DNA from: Nocardioides plantarum
GTDB lineage: Bacteria > Actinomycetota > Actinomycetes > Propionibacteriales > Nocardioidaceae
DNA length: 64,000 nucleotides
Assembly: GCF_006346395.1 (NCBI RefSeq)
Contig: NZ_VDMS01000005.1
Coordinates: 310,001 to 374,000, forward strand
Direction of reading: 5' to 3'
Below are positions 47,592 through 56,051 of the stretch, in pieces; position 1 is the stretch's first letter, and the number at the start of each line of letters is the position of its first letter. Under the pieces are notes generated by a model, which did not search any database, was not told the origin of the DNA, and saw only the letters and a list, made by a program, of their open reading frames with translations. The position numbers and the translations under genes were made by a program.

Positions 47592-49046
47592 ATGACCGAG
47601 CGGCTGCGGGCGCGTGACCTGGCCATCCTGGCGGCCGAGACCGCCACGTCGCCGCGGCACAACGCGACCATCGAGATCTTCGAGCCCGGTCCGTCGGGCT
47701 TCGACCACCACCGTCTGCTCGCCCTGGTCTCCGACCGCATCTCCTTCGTGCCCCGCTACCGCCAGCGCCTCGCCGAGGTGCCCGGCGGACTGGCCAACCC
47801 CGTCTGGGTCGACGACGACCACTTCGACCTCGACTACCACGTACGCCGTTCCGCGCTGCCGCGGCCGGGCACCGACGACCAGCTCCGCGAGCTGGTGTCG
47901 CGCATCGTGTCGCGGCGCCTCGACCGCAGTCGGCCGCTGTGGGAGATCTACGTCGTCGAGGGCCTCGAGGGCGACCGCGTGGCCCTGCTCTACAAGAGCC
48001 ACCAGGCGCTGGTCGACGGCGTGCACACCGTCGACCTCGGCCAGCTCCTGCTCGACCTGAGCCCCGAGCCCAAGACCCTCGACCCCGACGACGCCTGGGT
48101 GCCGCACCCGGCCCCGTCGTCGGCCGGCCTGGTCGCCGGCGCGGTGATCGACTCGGTCACCGCGCCCAGCACCGTCGTCGACACCGTCAGCGTGGCCGCC
48201 GGCACCGCGCTGCGGACCGCCGACCGCGTGGGTGGGCGGGTCCGCTCCGTCGCCCAGGCCCTCACCGGGCGCCACCCGAGGCGTCCCGGGCCCGTGGTGG
48301 GTCCGCTGTCGCAGCAGCGCCGCGTCGTGACGGTCGAGACCAGCCTCGCCGACCACCGCCGCATCCGCGAGGCCCACGGTGGCACGGTCAACGACGTCAT
48401 CCTGGCCACCGTCACCGGAGCCCTGCGCGCCTGGTTGATGACCCGCTCGGCGTCGTTCGGCGGGCTGCGCCAGCTGCGTGCCGTCGTCCCCGTCTCGGTC
48501 ATCGACGACGAGCTCGAGGCCACCTCGCTCGGCAGCCAGATCACCGCCCACTTCGTCGACCTGCCGATCGGCGAGGCCAGCCCGCTCGTGCGTCTGCACC
48601 AGGTGAGCTACTCGTTCCAGGCCCACGCCGACACCGGCCGCAGCGTCGCCGCCAACCGCCTGGCCGGCATCGCCGGGTTCGCCCCGACGACCTTCCACGC
48701 CATCGGGTCGCGGGTCGCGGCCGACGAGCTGCGCCGCGGCTACCACCTCAGTGTCACCAACGTGCCCGGGCCGCAGTCGCCGCTCTACGCCGCCGGCGCC
48801 AGGATGGTCGCGACCTACCCAGTCCCGCCGCTGCTCGAGGGGCACCCGCTCGCGATCGGCGTGACGTCCTACGACGGGCGGGTCTTCTACGGCCTGACCG
48901 CCGACCGCGACGCCTTCCCCGACGCCGACCTGCTCGGTACCTGCCTCACCGAGGCGCTCGACGAGCTCCTCGCGACCACGACCGCCACCCGTGCGCCGCG
49001 CGGGCGCCGCCGTACGGTCAAGAAGGCCACGAAGGGCGACACATGA
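47592..49046 (+). CDS. Wax ester synthase/diacylglycerol acyltransferase-like protein with altered active site
   Basis: A 484-residue WS/DGAT family protein. Members condense acyl-CoA with alcohols or diacylglycerol to make storage lipid. Family marks include RLRARDLAILAAETATSPRH at the start, RSRPLWEIYVVEGLEGDRVA (about 119-138), the C-terminal NDVILATVTGALRAWL (about 270) and NVPGPQSPLYAAGARM (about 396). The catalytic HHxxxDG motif reads HQALVDG here (residues about 143-149, in YKSHQALVDGVH): the second His, the general base, is Gln. Either activity is lost or a different chemistry is used. The start is ATG 47592. It overlaps the next gene by four bases. Confidence 0.86.
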   Translation: MTERLRARDLAILAAETATSPRHNATIEIFEPGPSGFDHHRLLALVSDRISFVPRYRQRLAEVPGGLANPVWVDDDHFDLDYHVRRSALPRPGTDDQLRELVSRIVSRRLDRSRPLWEIYVVEGLEGDRVALLYKSHQALVDGVHTVDLGQLLLDLSPEPKTLDPDDAWVPHPAPSSAGLVAGAVIDSVTAPSTVVDTVSVAAGTALRTADRVGGRVRSVAQALTGRHPRRPGPVVGPLSQQRRVVTVETSLADHRRIREAHGGTVNDVILATVTGALRAWLMTRSASFGGLRQLRAVVPVSVIDDELEATSLGSQITAHFVDLPIGEASPLVRLHQVSYSFQAHADTGRSVAANRLAGIAGFAPTTFHAIGSRVAADELRRGYHLSVTNVPGPQSPLYAAGARMVATYPVPPLLEGHPLAIGVTSYDGRVFYGLTADRDAFPDADLLGTCLTEALDELLATTTATRAPRGRRRTVKKATKGDT

Positions 49047-49390
49047 CCCGGCTCTACCTGCCGACCACCCTCGACCGGCTGCGTGTCGCCTGGGCGGCGG
49101 GCTCCTTCGCGCCGCAGGGCGACGTCGTGGTCGCCGAGGGCGACGACGAGGACAGCGAGTACGCCGCCCTGATGACCGCGGCCGACGCCTCGGCCGACCT
49201 CCTCGCCGGCGCGGGGCGGCGCGTCGTGGTGGTGGCCGAGGTCGCCGACCTCGAGGGCGCGGGTCGGCCGGTCCCGCTCAAGCGGGTCGTCGCGCTGCAC
49301 GCCGACCCCGACGACCGCCCCGCGGGGGCCGACCCCGACGACGACCTCGCCTGGTACGCCACCCAGGAGATCCCGGACCTCCTCGGCTGA
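49043..49390 (+). CDS. DUF6912-type hypothetical protein
   Basis: A 115-residue acidic protein (TRLYLPTTLDRLRVAWAAGS at the start; then VVVVAEVADLEGAGRPVPLK and DLAWYATQEIPDLL at the end). Small actinobacterial proteins of this type have no assigned role. The N-terminal YLPTTLDRL and C-terminal DLAWYATQEI segments are the most characteristic. The ATG overlaps the stop of the WS/DGAT-like gene, so they are translationally coupled. Confidence 0.8.
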   Translation: MTRLYLPTTLDRLRVAWAAGSFAPQGDVVVAEGDDEDSEYAALMTAADASADLLAGAGRRVVVVAEVADLEGAGRPVPLKRVVALHADPDDRPAGADPDDDLAWYATQEIPDLLG

Positions 49391-49431
49391 CCCGAGCAGA
49401 CCGCGAGTCGGCATGGGGGGTAGGCCTCTCG

Positions 49432-49437
49432 TAGAGT
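49432..49437 (+). promoter_or_regulatory. -10 box (TAGAGT) of pruA
   Basis: TAGAGT ends 7 nt before the pruA ATG, again the leaderless spacing. A second candidate TAGGCC lies at 49421-49426. Confidence 0.5.
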
Positions 49438-49444
49438 CGCGCGA

Positions 49445-51073
49445 ATGGACGCGATCACCACCCCGCCGGCTCCCGTCAACGAGACGAACCTGACCTACGC
49501 GCCGGGCAGCCCCGAACGGGCCGCCCTGGTCGTGGAGATCGACAAACTCGAGCGCCGCCAGCACACCTTCCGGGCCCACATCAACGGCCGCAAGCGCAAC
49601 GGGGGCGGTGAGGAGATCGCGGTCGTGCAGCCGCACGACCATGCCCACGTGCTCGGCACCCTGAAGAACTCCACGACGAAGGACGCCGAGGCGGCGGTCA
49701 AGGCGAGCCTGGACGCGGCCCACGACTGGCGGTCGATGCCGTTCGACGAGCGGTGCGCGATCATCCTGAAGGCTGCCGACCTGCTGGCCGGGCCGTGGCG
49801 CCAGCGCCTCAACGCCGCGACGATGCTGGGGCAGTCGAAGACGGCGTTCCAGGCCGAGATCGACGCGGCCTGCGAGCTCATCGACTTCTGGCGCTTCAAC
49901 GTCCACTACGCCAAGCAGATCCTGCACGACCAGCCGATCGCCAACAGCCCGGGCATCTGGAACCGCACCGACCACCGTCCGCTCGAGGGCTTCGTCTACG
50001 CGATCACGCCGTTCAACTTCACCGCGATCGCCGGCAACCTGCCGACCGCCCCGGCGCTGATGGGCAACACCGTCATCTGGAAGCCCAGCCCCACCCAGCA
50101 GCTGGCCGCGTCGCTGACGATGGAGCTGCTCGAGGAGGCCGGGATGCCGCCGGGCGTCATCAACATGCTGCCCGGCGACGGCCTCGACGTCTCGAAGGTC
50201 GCGCTCACCCACCCCGACCTGGCCGGCATCCACTTCACCGGCTCGACGCCGACGTTCCAGCACCTGTGGGCCACCATCGGCACCAACATCTCGGGCTACC
50301 GGTCCTACCCGCGCATTGTCGGCGAGACCGGCGGCAAGGACTTCATCGTCGCCCACCCCTCGGCCGACCCCGACGTGCTCCGGGTCGCGATGATCCGCGG
50401 CGCGTTCGAGTACCAGGGCCAGAAGTGCTCGGCCGCCTCGCGCGCCTACGTGCCCAAGAGCCTGTGGACCAAGATCAAGGACCAGCTCGTCGCCGACACC
50501 GAGAACCTCTCGATGGGCGACGTCACCGACCTGTCGCACTTCATGGGTGCGGTGATCGACGACCGTGCGTTCGCCAAGCACGAGGCGGCCATCGCCCGCG
50601 CCAAGGCCACCCGCGGGCTCGAGATCGTCGCCGGCGGGCAGACCGACGACTCGGTCGGCTACTTCGTGCGCCCCACGATCATCACCGCGACCAACCCGGC
50701 CGACGAGATCTTCACGACCGAGTACTTCGGGCCGATCCTCGCCGTCCACGTCTACGACGACGAGCGCTGGGAGCAGGTCGTCCACCAGCTCGAGGGCGTC
50801 TCGTCCTACGCGCTCACCGGCGCGGTCATCAGCCAGGACCGCGCTGCGATCGCGTGGGCGCGCAAGACGCTGCGCTTCGCGGCCGGCAACTTCTACATCA
50901 ACGACAAGCCCACCGGGGCCGTCGTCGGTCAGCAGCCCTTCGGCGGCGGACGCGCCTCGGGCACCAACGACAAGGCCGGCGCCGCGGTCAACCTGCTGCG
51001 CTGGACCTCGCCGCGCTCCATCAAGGAGACGTTCGTGCCGCCGACCCAGCACCTCCACCCGCACCAAGGCTGA
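49445..51073 (+). CDS. pruA: L-glutamate gamma-semialdehyde dehydrogenase (delta-1-pyrroline-5-carboxylate dehydrogenase)
   Basis: PruA oxidises glutamate semialdehyde, formed from proline or ornithine, to glutamate with NAD. The 542-residue aldehyde dehydrogenase has FVYAITPFNFTAIAGNLPTA (about 184-203), the cofactor loop WKPSPTQQLAA, FTGSTPTFQHLW, catalytic Glu in VGETGGKDFIV (about 296) and catalytic Cys in FEYQGQKCSAASRA (about 327). It has the length of the stand-alone P5CDH type 1 group. No proline dehydrogenase is adjacent. Glutamate made here could be used by the NAD-glutamate dehydrogenase at 56-61 kb. Confidence 0.96.
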   Translation: MDAITTPPAPVNETNLTYAPGSPERAALVVEIDKLERRQHTFRAHINGRKRNGGGEEIAVVQPHDHAHVLGTLKNSTTKDAEAAVKASLDAAHDWRSMPFDERCAIILKAADLLAGPWRQRLNAATMLGQSKTAFQAEIDAACELIDFWRFNVHYAKQILHDQPIANSPGIWNRTDHRPLEGFVYAITPFNFTAIAGNLPTAPALMGNTVIWKPSPTQQLAASLTMELLEEAGMPPGVINMLPGDGLDVSKVALTHPDLAGIHFTGSTPTFQHLWATIGTNISGYRSYPRIVGETGGKDFIVAHPSADPDVLRVAMIRGAFEYQGQKCSAASRAYVPKSLWTKIKDQLVADTENLSMGDVTDLSHFMGAVIDDRAFAKHEAAIARAKATRGLEIVAGGQTDDSVGYFVRPTIITATNPADEIFTTEYFGPILAVHVYDDERWEQVVHQLEGVSSYALTGAVISQDRAAIAWARKTLRFAAGNFYINDKPTGAVVGQQPFGGGRASGTNDKAGAAVNLLRWTSPRSIKETFVPPTQHLHPHQG

Positions 51074-51113
51074 CGGCACGCCCCCGAGGAACGAGGGGGC
51101 GCGCCGTGTCAGC
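51069..51113 (+). terminator. Terminator overlapping the pruA stop codon
   Basis: GGCTGACGGCACGCCCCCG (51069-51087) pairs imperfectly with CGAGGGGGCGCGCCGTGTCAGCC-type sequence ending about 51113, around an AGGAA loop. The stop codon lies inside the left arm. The perfect core is CCCCC/GGGGG. Confidence 0.7.
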
Positions 51114-51169
51114 CGCAGGTCGAGCGAGCACGGAGCACTCCGAGGAACGAGGAGTGGTCCGAGCACAGC

Positions 51170-51282
51170 CGAGACCCCCGCAGCGGCACTCCGACCTGAC
51201 CACGTGGTCGGGTCGGGTGGACGGCTGCGGGGGTCTCGAGGCTCGTCGCTAGCGCTCCTCGCACCTCGACCGACGTGGGGTC
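51170..51282. repeat. Palindromic dispersed repeat, opposed copies between convergent genes
   Basis: The right copy is complete at 51223-51282 (GGCTGCGGGGGTCTCGAGGC, centre TCGTCGCTAGCGCTCC, then TCGCACCTCGACCGACGTGG). A short opposed piece, CCGAGACCCCCGCAG, is at 51170-51184. The whole 211-bp gap from 51074 to 51284 consists of the pruA terminator and this element; no coding signal is seen. Confidence 0.75.
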
Positions 51283-51284
51283 GG

Positions 51285-52364
51285 TCAGTCGTCGAGGGCC
51301 GGGTAGTCGGTGTAGCCCTTGGCACCCGGCGTGTAGAACGTGTCGGAGTCGGGCTCGTTGAGCTCGGCGCCGATCTGCCAGCGCTTGGGCAGGTCGGGGT
51401 TGGCGATGAACTGGCGACCGACGGCCACCGCGTCGCCGAGGTCGTCGTCGAGGAGCGCCTGGGCGCTCTCGCGGGTGGTCACGTCGCCGAACCCGGTGTT
51501 GATGACGAACGCGCCACCGAAGTCCTTGCGGATCCGCGTGACGGCGTCGCTGCGCGGGTCGGCCGCGAGCACGCTCACGTAGGCCAGGCCGAGCGGGGCG
51601 ATGGCGTCGACCAGGGCGGCGTACGTCGCCTCGACGTCGGCCGGGTCGTCCTCGGTGCAGCCCTGGATGTTGTGGGCGGGGGAGACCCGGATGCCGACGC
51701 GGTCGGCGCCGATGGCCTCGACCACCGCGCGGGTCACCTCGATGCCGAAGCGGGCCCGGTTGGCCGGCGAGCCGCCGTACTCGTCGGTGCGCTGGTTGGA
51801 GCCGGGCGCGAGGAACTGGTGGATGAGGTAGCCGTTGGCGGCGTGGACCTCGACGCCGTCGAGACCGGCCTCGATCGCGTTGCGCGCGGCCTGCGCGTAC
51901 TCCTCGACGACGCCGGGGATCTCGTCGAGCTCGAGGGCCCGCGGCACCGGGTGCGGCTGCATGCCGCCCGTCTTGGTGAACATCTCGCCCGGCGCGGCCA
52001 GGGCGCTGGGGGCGACGGCGTGCAGGCCGTCCTTGTTGTCGGGGTGCGAGACGCGCCCGGCGTGCATCAGCTGGGCCACGATGCGCCCGCTGCGGGCGTG
52101 GACGGCGTCGGCGATCCGGCGCCAGCCCTCGACCTGCTCGGCCGAGTGCAGGCCGGGGGTGTTGCTGTAGCCCTTGCCCACGGCGCTGGGCTGGGTGCCC
52201 TCGGTGATGATCAGGCCGGCGCTGGCGCGCTGGGCGTAGTAGTCGACCGCGAGGTCGCCGTGGACGCCGTCGTCGTCGGCGCGGCTGCGGGTGAGGGGAG
52301 CCAGGACGATGCGGTTCGGCAGCGTCCACGCTCCGACGGTCAGCTCGTCGTACAGATCGGGCAC
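51285..52364 (-). CDS. Old Yellow Enzyme family alkene reductase
   Basis: A 359-residue FMN- and NAD(P)H-dependent TIM-barrel reductase of activated C=C bonds (NemA/OYE type). Motifs: NRIVLAPLTRSRADDDGVHG at the start (FMN binding), LIITEGTQPSAVGKGYSNTP, QLMHAGRVSH, the catalytic H-x-x-N in GVEVHAANGYLIHQFLAPGS (about 178-197), and the C-terminal FMN phosphate loop DAVAVGRQFIANPDLPKRW. The length is standard. The start is GTG 52364. Physiological substrates are unknown; quinones, enones and nitroesters are typical. Confidence 0.95.
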   Translation of the reverse strand: MPDLYDELTVGAWTLPNRIVLAPLTRSRADDDGVHGDLAVDYYAQRASAGLIITEGTQPSAVGKGYSNTPGLHSAEQVEGWRRIADAVHARSGRIVAQLMHAGRVSHPDNKDGLHAVAPSALAAPGEMFTKTGGMQPHPVPRALELDEIPGVVEEYAQAARNAIEAGLDGVEVHAANGYLIHQFLAPGSNQRTDEYGGSPANRARFGIEVTRAVVEAIGADRVGIRVSPAHNIQGCTEDDPADVEATYAALVDAIAPLGLAYVSVLAADPRSDAVTRIRKDFGGAFVINTGFGDVTTRESAQALLDDDLGDAVAVGRQFIANPDLPKRWQIGAELNEPDSDTFYTPGAKGYTDYPALDD

Positions 52365-52463
52365 GGGGATTCCTTCGGTCGGGACGATGGGGGAACCCGA
52401 GGTGAACCAGCCCGGGGGTGGGCGATGTTCCGTGAGTGATCTCACCGAGGCACAATCTGAAGG

Positions 52464-52667
52464 GTGGTCCCGATGCACATGGGTGCGATGCACCCCTACG
52501 AACAGCTGCTGACGCTCGTGCTCGCGGTCGGCCCGTTCGTCGTGCTCGGCCTCGTCGTGCTGGTCCGCCGACGTGCCGACGAGCGCGAGGCGGCCGAGGC
52601 CGCCCAGGTGGCCACCGTGGCCGAGGCGCCCGAGGTCGCCCCGATCGAGGGTCACCTCGACAGGTAG
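52464..52667 (+). CDS. Small single-helix membrane protein
   Basis: A 67-residue peptide with one hydrophobic helix (LLTLVLAVGPFVVLGLVVLV, about 15-34) and a charged alpha-helical tail (RRRADEREAAEAAQVATVAE). GTG 52464 is used; in-frame ATG codons follow at 52473, 52479 and 52488. Its last 16 bases overlap the end of the DUF2505 gene on the other strand. Coding pattern and the hydrophobic-then-charged layout argue that it is real. Function unknown. Confidence 0.55.
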   Translation: MVPMHMGAMHPYEQLLTLVLAVGPFVVLGLVVLVRRRADEREAAEAAQVATVAEAPEVAPIEGHLDR

Positions 52668-53137
52668 TCGCGTCCCACCTTGTACTCGGCCTTGAGGGCC
52701 TTGAGCAGCAGGTCGGCGATGAGGCCCTCGAGCTTGCCGGCGACGATCGGGATCTTGACCTTGACGGTCAGCTCGACGGTCTCCAGGGTCCCGCCGGCGT
52801 CGGTGGGCGCCAGGGTGATCGTGCCGGACATCTCGCCGGGCTTGCCCGGGATGGTGACGGTGATGTCGCCCTGGGTCAGGCTCGACCAGGTCTCCTGCTG
52901 CACGATGTTGGTCTCGTCGCCGACGATCTTCTTGGCGAACGACGGCACCCCGGCGGTCGGCTGCATCTGGTCGACCGTGACGGTCTTGGTGTCGCCGGCG
53001 ACCGCGATCGTCGCGGTGACCTGGGTGACGCCCTGGTAGCGGCAGACGTCCTCGCGGAACGTCGGGTCGGCGAGCATCGCGGCCACGGTCTCGACGGGAG
53101 CGTCGTAGGCCATCTCGTAGCGGATCGTCTTCGACAT
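52652..53137 (-). CDS. DUF2505 domain protein (copy 2 of a tandem pair)
   Basis: A 161-residue START/SRPBCC-like protein. IRYEMAYDAPVETVAAMLAD (about 4-23) and the closing strand/helix pattern ETVELTVKVKIPIVAGKLEG (about 120-139) are family marks. Such proteins bind hydrophobic ligands in other SRPBCC families; the ligand here is unknown. It shares about 40% of positions by eye with the protein upstream, so the pair arose by tandem duplication. The ATG at 53137 overlaps the preceding stop by one base (TGATG). Confidence 0.85.
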   Translation of the reverse strand: MSKTIRYEMAYDAPVETVAAMLADPTFREDVCRYQGVTQVTATIAVAGDTKTVTVDQMQPTAGVPSFAKKIVGDETNIVQQETWSSLTQGDITVTIPGKPGEMSGTITLAPTDAGGTLETVELTVKVKIPIVAGKLEGLIADLLLKALKAEYKVGRDYLSR

Positions 53138-53625
53138 CAGCGCTCCCCGGCGAGCCAGGCGGCGGCGACGGTCTGCTCGACGTCCATGCCGCTCTTGACG
53201 CTGTCGGCCATCAGCCGCTCGAGCTTGCCGCCGATCAGCGGCACCTTGACCCTGATCTCGAGCTCGACCGTCTCGACCGTGCCCGCACCCTGCTCGGCCA
53301 GGGCGATGGTGCCGGAGGCCGACGTGGGCTTGCCGGGGGCGACGATCTCGAGCGAGCCGCCCGACGCGTCGGGCCACCGCTCGGTGAGCGTGATCTCGGT
53401 CGTGTCGCCGACGACCTTCTTGGCGATGGACGGCAGGCCGGCGGTGTTCTGCACCTGGTCCATGTCGAGGTCGAAGCCGCTGCCGGTGGGCGTGAGTCGT
53501 ACGTCGGCCGACACCACTCCCTGCGCGGTGGCGACCTTCTCGCGGAAGGCCGGGTCGGAGAGCATGGCGAACACCTCGGTGGGCGGCGCGTCGTAGGTCA
53601 GCGCGTGACGGAACCTCATGGGCAC
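53137..53625 (-). CDS. DUF2505 domain protein (copy 1 of a tandem pair)
   Basis: A 162-residue protein of the same family: FRHALTYDAPPTEVFAMLSD at the N terminus, DMDQVQNTAGLPSIAKKVVG in the middle, ETVELEIRVKVPLIGGKLER near the C terminus. The shared helix TAGLPS-AKK-VGD and the GKL motif in both copies support duplication. The start is GTG 53625, or ATG 53619. It is the first gene of the pair, transcribed away from the lipoprotein gene end. Confidence 0.85.
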   Translation of the reverse strand: MPMRFRHALTYDAPPTEVFAMLSDPAFREKVATAQGVVSADVRLTPTGSGFDLDMDQVQNTAGLPSIAKKVVGDTTEITLTERWPDASGGSLEIVAPGKPTSASGTIALAEQGAGTVETVELEIRVKVPLIGGKLERLMADSVKSGMDVEQTVAAAWLAGER

Positions 53626-53666
53626 ATCATGCCGGGAGCCCCCATCGTCCGGCTCTCACCCGGCCC

Positions 53667-54494
53667 TCACCCGGCCTCGCACGCCTGGAGGGCGGCCTCG
53701 AACTCGCCCTCGTCGACCGCGTCGGGGTCGGTGGGGTCCAGCGGCAGCTGCCGGTCGTCGGCCGGGGCGCTGATGTCGACCTGCCTGCCCAGGCCGTCCA
53801 GCCGGACGTCGATCGTGCTGTCGTCCAGCGCGAGGGCGTCCGCGGGCGGGTCGAGCCCGGCCTGCCGGGCCGACTCGGCCAGGCGCTGGATGGTGGTGCT
53901 CCACCCGGTGACGGTGCCGTCGTCGTCGACGTGCAGGTCGATCGGGGTGCGGGCCGTCGAGTCGGCGGTGACGCCGAGCAGCGTCAGGAACTGCGCGCTG
54001 AGCATGTGGGCGGCGGTGTAGAGGTCGGTGGTGACCCGGCCGCGCTCGTCGCGCAGGTCGAGCAGCACCCCGATCTCGGGCGCGATGTCGACCACGCTGG
54101 CCTCGTCGCGCAGCCAGCAGCGATCCATCTGCATCTCGTCCCCGTTGTCGACCTGGCTGAAGGAGACCCCGTCGATCGAGAGGTAGCGCGTGACCAGGGT
54201 GTCGTCGCCCGCCAGGTCGTAGGTGATCTCGGAGGCGCTGGCGGGTCCACTGACCCGGTAGCTGCCGGTGCGGGTGATCGTGGTGCCGTCGACCTCGATC
54301 GTGGCGCTGGTCCGGCCGGTGTCGAGGTCGGTGAGCGCCTCGGCGACGCCGGCCCCCGAGGACGCCGTGAGGGCCGGGCGACCGTCGCGGTCCGCGGAGG
54401 AGCCCTCGCCGCCGCACCCGGTCAGGGTCGAGGCGGCCACGACCGGGACGAGCAGCACCGACAGGGCCGACAGCACTGATCGACGTACGAGCAC
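53667..54494 (-). CDS. LppX/LprG-like lipoprotein
   Basis: A 275-residue lipoprotein with lipobox LTGC-GG at residues 24-29. The mature domain (about 45-260) has repeated strand-helix pattern with ATIEVDGTTITRTGSYRVSG, SEITYDLAGDDTLVTRYLSI, DGVSFSQVDNGDEM, RTPIDLHVDDDGTVTGWSTT, resembling the beta-sheet half-barrel of mycobacterial LppX/LprG-type lipid carriers. An acidic tail follows. Lipid binding is an inference from fold pattern. The start is GTG 54494. It is divergent from the tryptophan dioxygenase gene. Confidence 0.8.
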   Translation of the reverse strand: MLVRRSVLSALSVLLVPVVAASTLTGCGGEGSSADRDGRPALTASSGAGVAEALTDLDTGRTSATIEVDGTTITRTGSYRVSGPASASEITYDLAGDDTLVTRYLSIDGVSFSQVDNGDEMQMDRCWLRDEASVVDIAPEIGVLLDLRDERGRVTTDLYTAAHMLSAQFLTLLGVTADSTARTPIDLHVDDDGTVTGWSTTIQRLAESARQAGLDPPADALALDDSTIDVRLDGLGRQVDISAPADDRQLPLDPTDPDAVDEGEFEAALQACEAG

Positions 54495-54594
54495 GGTCTC
54501 TCCTCCCGAGGGCGGGGCAGCCGTGCCCCGCGGCGTCCGAGGTTGCCACAGCCGCGTGGCTCCCGCTGCGGTTCGGCGTGGAAGGGTGGCGTCC

Positions 54595-55446
54595 GTGACC
54601 GACTCCCGACCCGGCTCCCAGGCCGCCCCCCAGGCCGACCCGCACGACGAGCGCTTCGTCTCCTTCGGCGAGCAGGGGGCTCAGCTGACCTACGGCAGCT
54701 ACCTGCGGCTGCCGGCGCTGCTCGACGCCCAGCACCTGGAGTCCGACCCGCCGGCCCACGACGAGCTGCTGTTCATCACCATCCACCAGGTCTACGAGCT
54801 GTGGTTCAAGCAGCTCATCCACGAGGTCATTGCGGCCCGCGACGCCATGCTCGGCCAGGTCGAGGACGACCGGCTCTGGTGGGCCCAGCACCTGCTGGCG
54901 CGCGTCCACGTCATCGAGCGGGTCCTGGTGCAGCAGGTCGACGTGCTCGAGACGATGACGCCGCAGGACTTCCTGCAGTTCCGGCAGCAGCTCGCCCCGG
55001 CGAGCGGGTTCCAGAGCGTGCAGTTCCGCGAGCTGGAGTTCCTGTCCGGCGCCAAGGACCCCGCCTACCTGGAGCGATTCCGGGGGCTCACCGACGCCGA
55101 GCAGCAGCGGTTGGGGCGCCGTCTGGCGGAGCCGACGCTGTGGGACGCGTTCGTCGCCGTGGTCGCCGCGCACGGCCTCCCCGCCGGGGACGACGAGGAG
55201 ATCGCCATGTCGGTGCGCTCCGCCGCGCACGACCGCTCCCGGTACGCCGCCGTGTGGGCGCTCGCCGAGGCCCTGCTGCAGCACGACGAGCTCGCGGCGA
55301 GCTGGCGGGCGCGGCACGTCGTCATGGTCGAGCGGATGATCGGCAGCAAGTCCGGGACCGGCGGGTCGAGCGGCTCGGCCTACCTGCGCGGGCGGCTGCC
55401 GCTGCAGTACTACCCCGTGCTGTGGGACGTCCGCAGCCGGCTGTGA
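54595..55446 (+). CDS. kynA: Tryptophan 2,3-dioxygenase
   Basis: A 283-residue heme enzyme that opens the indole ring of tryptophan to give N-formylkynurenine. LTYGSYLRLPALLDAQHLES, then HDELLFITIHQVYELWFKQL (residues about 59-78, with the substrate-side His), RVLVQQVDVLETMTPQDFLQ, and the C-terminal heme His in ARHVVMVERMIGSKSGTGGS (about 243-262). SGTGGSSGSAYL is the family's tail signature. It starts at GTG 54595. No kynureninase or formamidase is adjacent; the next gene overlaps by four bases. Confidence 0.95.
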   Translation: MTDSRPGSQAAPQADPHDERFVSFGEQGAQLTYGSYLRLPALLDAQHLESDPPAHDELLFITIHQVYELWFKQLIHEVIAARDAMLGQVEDDRLWWAQHLLARVHVIERVLVQQVDVLETMTPQDFLQFRQQLAPASGFQSVQFRELEFLSGAKDPAYLERFRGLTDAEQQRLGRRLAEPTLWDAFVAVVAAHGLPAGDDEEIAMSVRSAAHDRSRYAAVWALAEALLQHDELAASWRARHVVMVERMIGSKSGTGGSSGSAYLRGRLPLQYYPVLWDVRSRL

Positions 55447-56003
55447 GGCCGGGTGGGTCGGGTGGGGTGCCCGTGCGACCGGTGCTGATGACCTGGAACC
55501 CCGGCCGCGACGACGCCCGGGTCTACGACCGACGGACGTGGGCGGCCGAGGTGGTCGCGCCCTGCCTGGCGGGGCAGCCGGTGGCGTCCACGTGGGGCGT
55601 CGGCCGCCACCGCACCGGCATCGGACCGGGCGTCCCGGCGCTGCTCCACCGCCAGGGCGCGCACGGCCGGGGCATCGTGGCCCGCGGCCGCGTCACCTCC
55701 GAGGTGCTGACGGGGGAGCGCGAGCGCACTCCCGGCCGCACCACCAACTACGTCGAGGTGGTGTGGACCCAGGCCGTCCCCGTCGAGCTGCGCCTCGACC
55801 TGGTCGAGCTCGAGCAGGTCGCGCCGGACTACGGCTGGCGCACGATCTACTCCTCCGGGAGGCTCCTGCCCGCGGCCGTCGCCGCCCTGGTCCTCGACGA
55901 GTGGGACGCCCTCGTCGGCCACGCCGGCACCCGGCGCGAGGCGCTCGCCCTCGTGGCGTCGTACGACGGGTGGCCCGGTCCGGGGCGGGCTACCGCGAGG
56001 TAA
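55443..56003 (+). CDS. Hypothetical protein with EVE/PUA-like pattern
   Basis: A 186-residue soluble protein that starts on GTG 55443 overlapping the kynA stop (GTGA). The core begins MTWNPGRDDARVYDRRTWAA. The following GVGRHRTGIGPGVPALLHRQ and GAHGRGIVARGRVTSEVLTG resemble EVE/PUA-like beta-barrels, which bind modified bases or small ligands. The C-terminal third (LVLDEWDALVGHAGTRREAL) is helical. I call the similarity only by pattern. Genomic context with kynA does not explain it. Confidence 0.7.
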   Translation: MRPGGSGGVPVRPVLMTWNPGRDDARVYDRRTWAAEVVAPCLAGQPVASTWGVGRHRTGIGPGVPALLHRQGAHGRGIVARGRVTSEVLTGERERTPGRTTNYVEVVWTQAVPVELRLDLVELEQVAPDYGWRTIYSSGRLLPAAVAALVLDEWDALVGHAGTRREALALVASYDGWPGPGRATAR

Positions 56004-56038
56004 CCCGTGCGGTTGTTGTGGCCCCCCACACCGGGTCA

Positions 56039-56044
56039 TACGGT
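56039..56044 (+). promoter_or_regulatory. -10 box (TACGGT) of the NAD-glutamate dehydrogenase gene
   Basis: TACGGT ends 7 nt before GTG 56052, matching the other leaderless promoters. The upstream gene ends at 56003, so the promoter lies in the 48-bp gap. Confidence 0.5.
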
Positions 56045-56051
56045 GGTGGGC

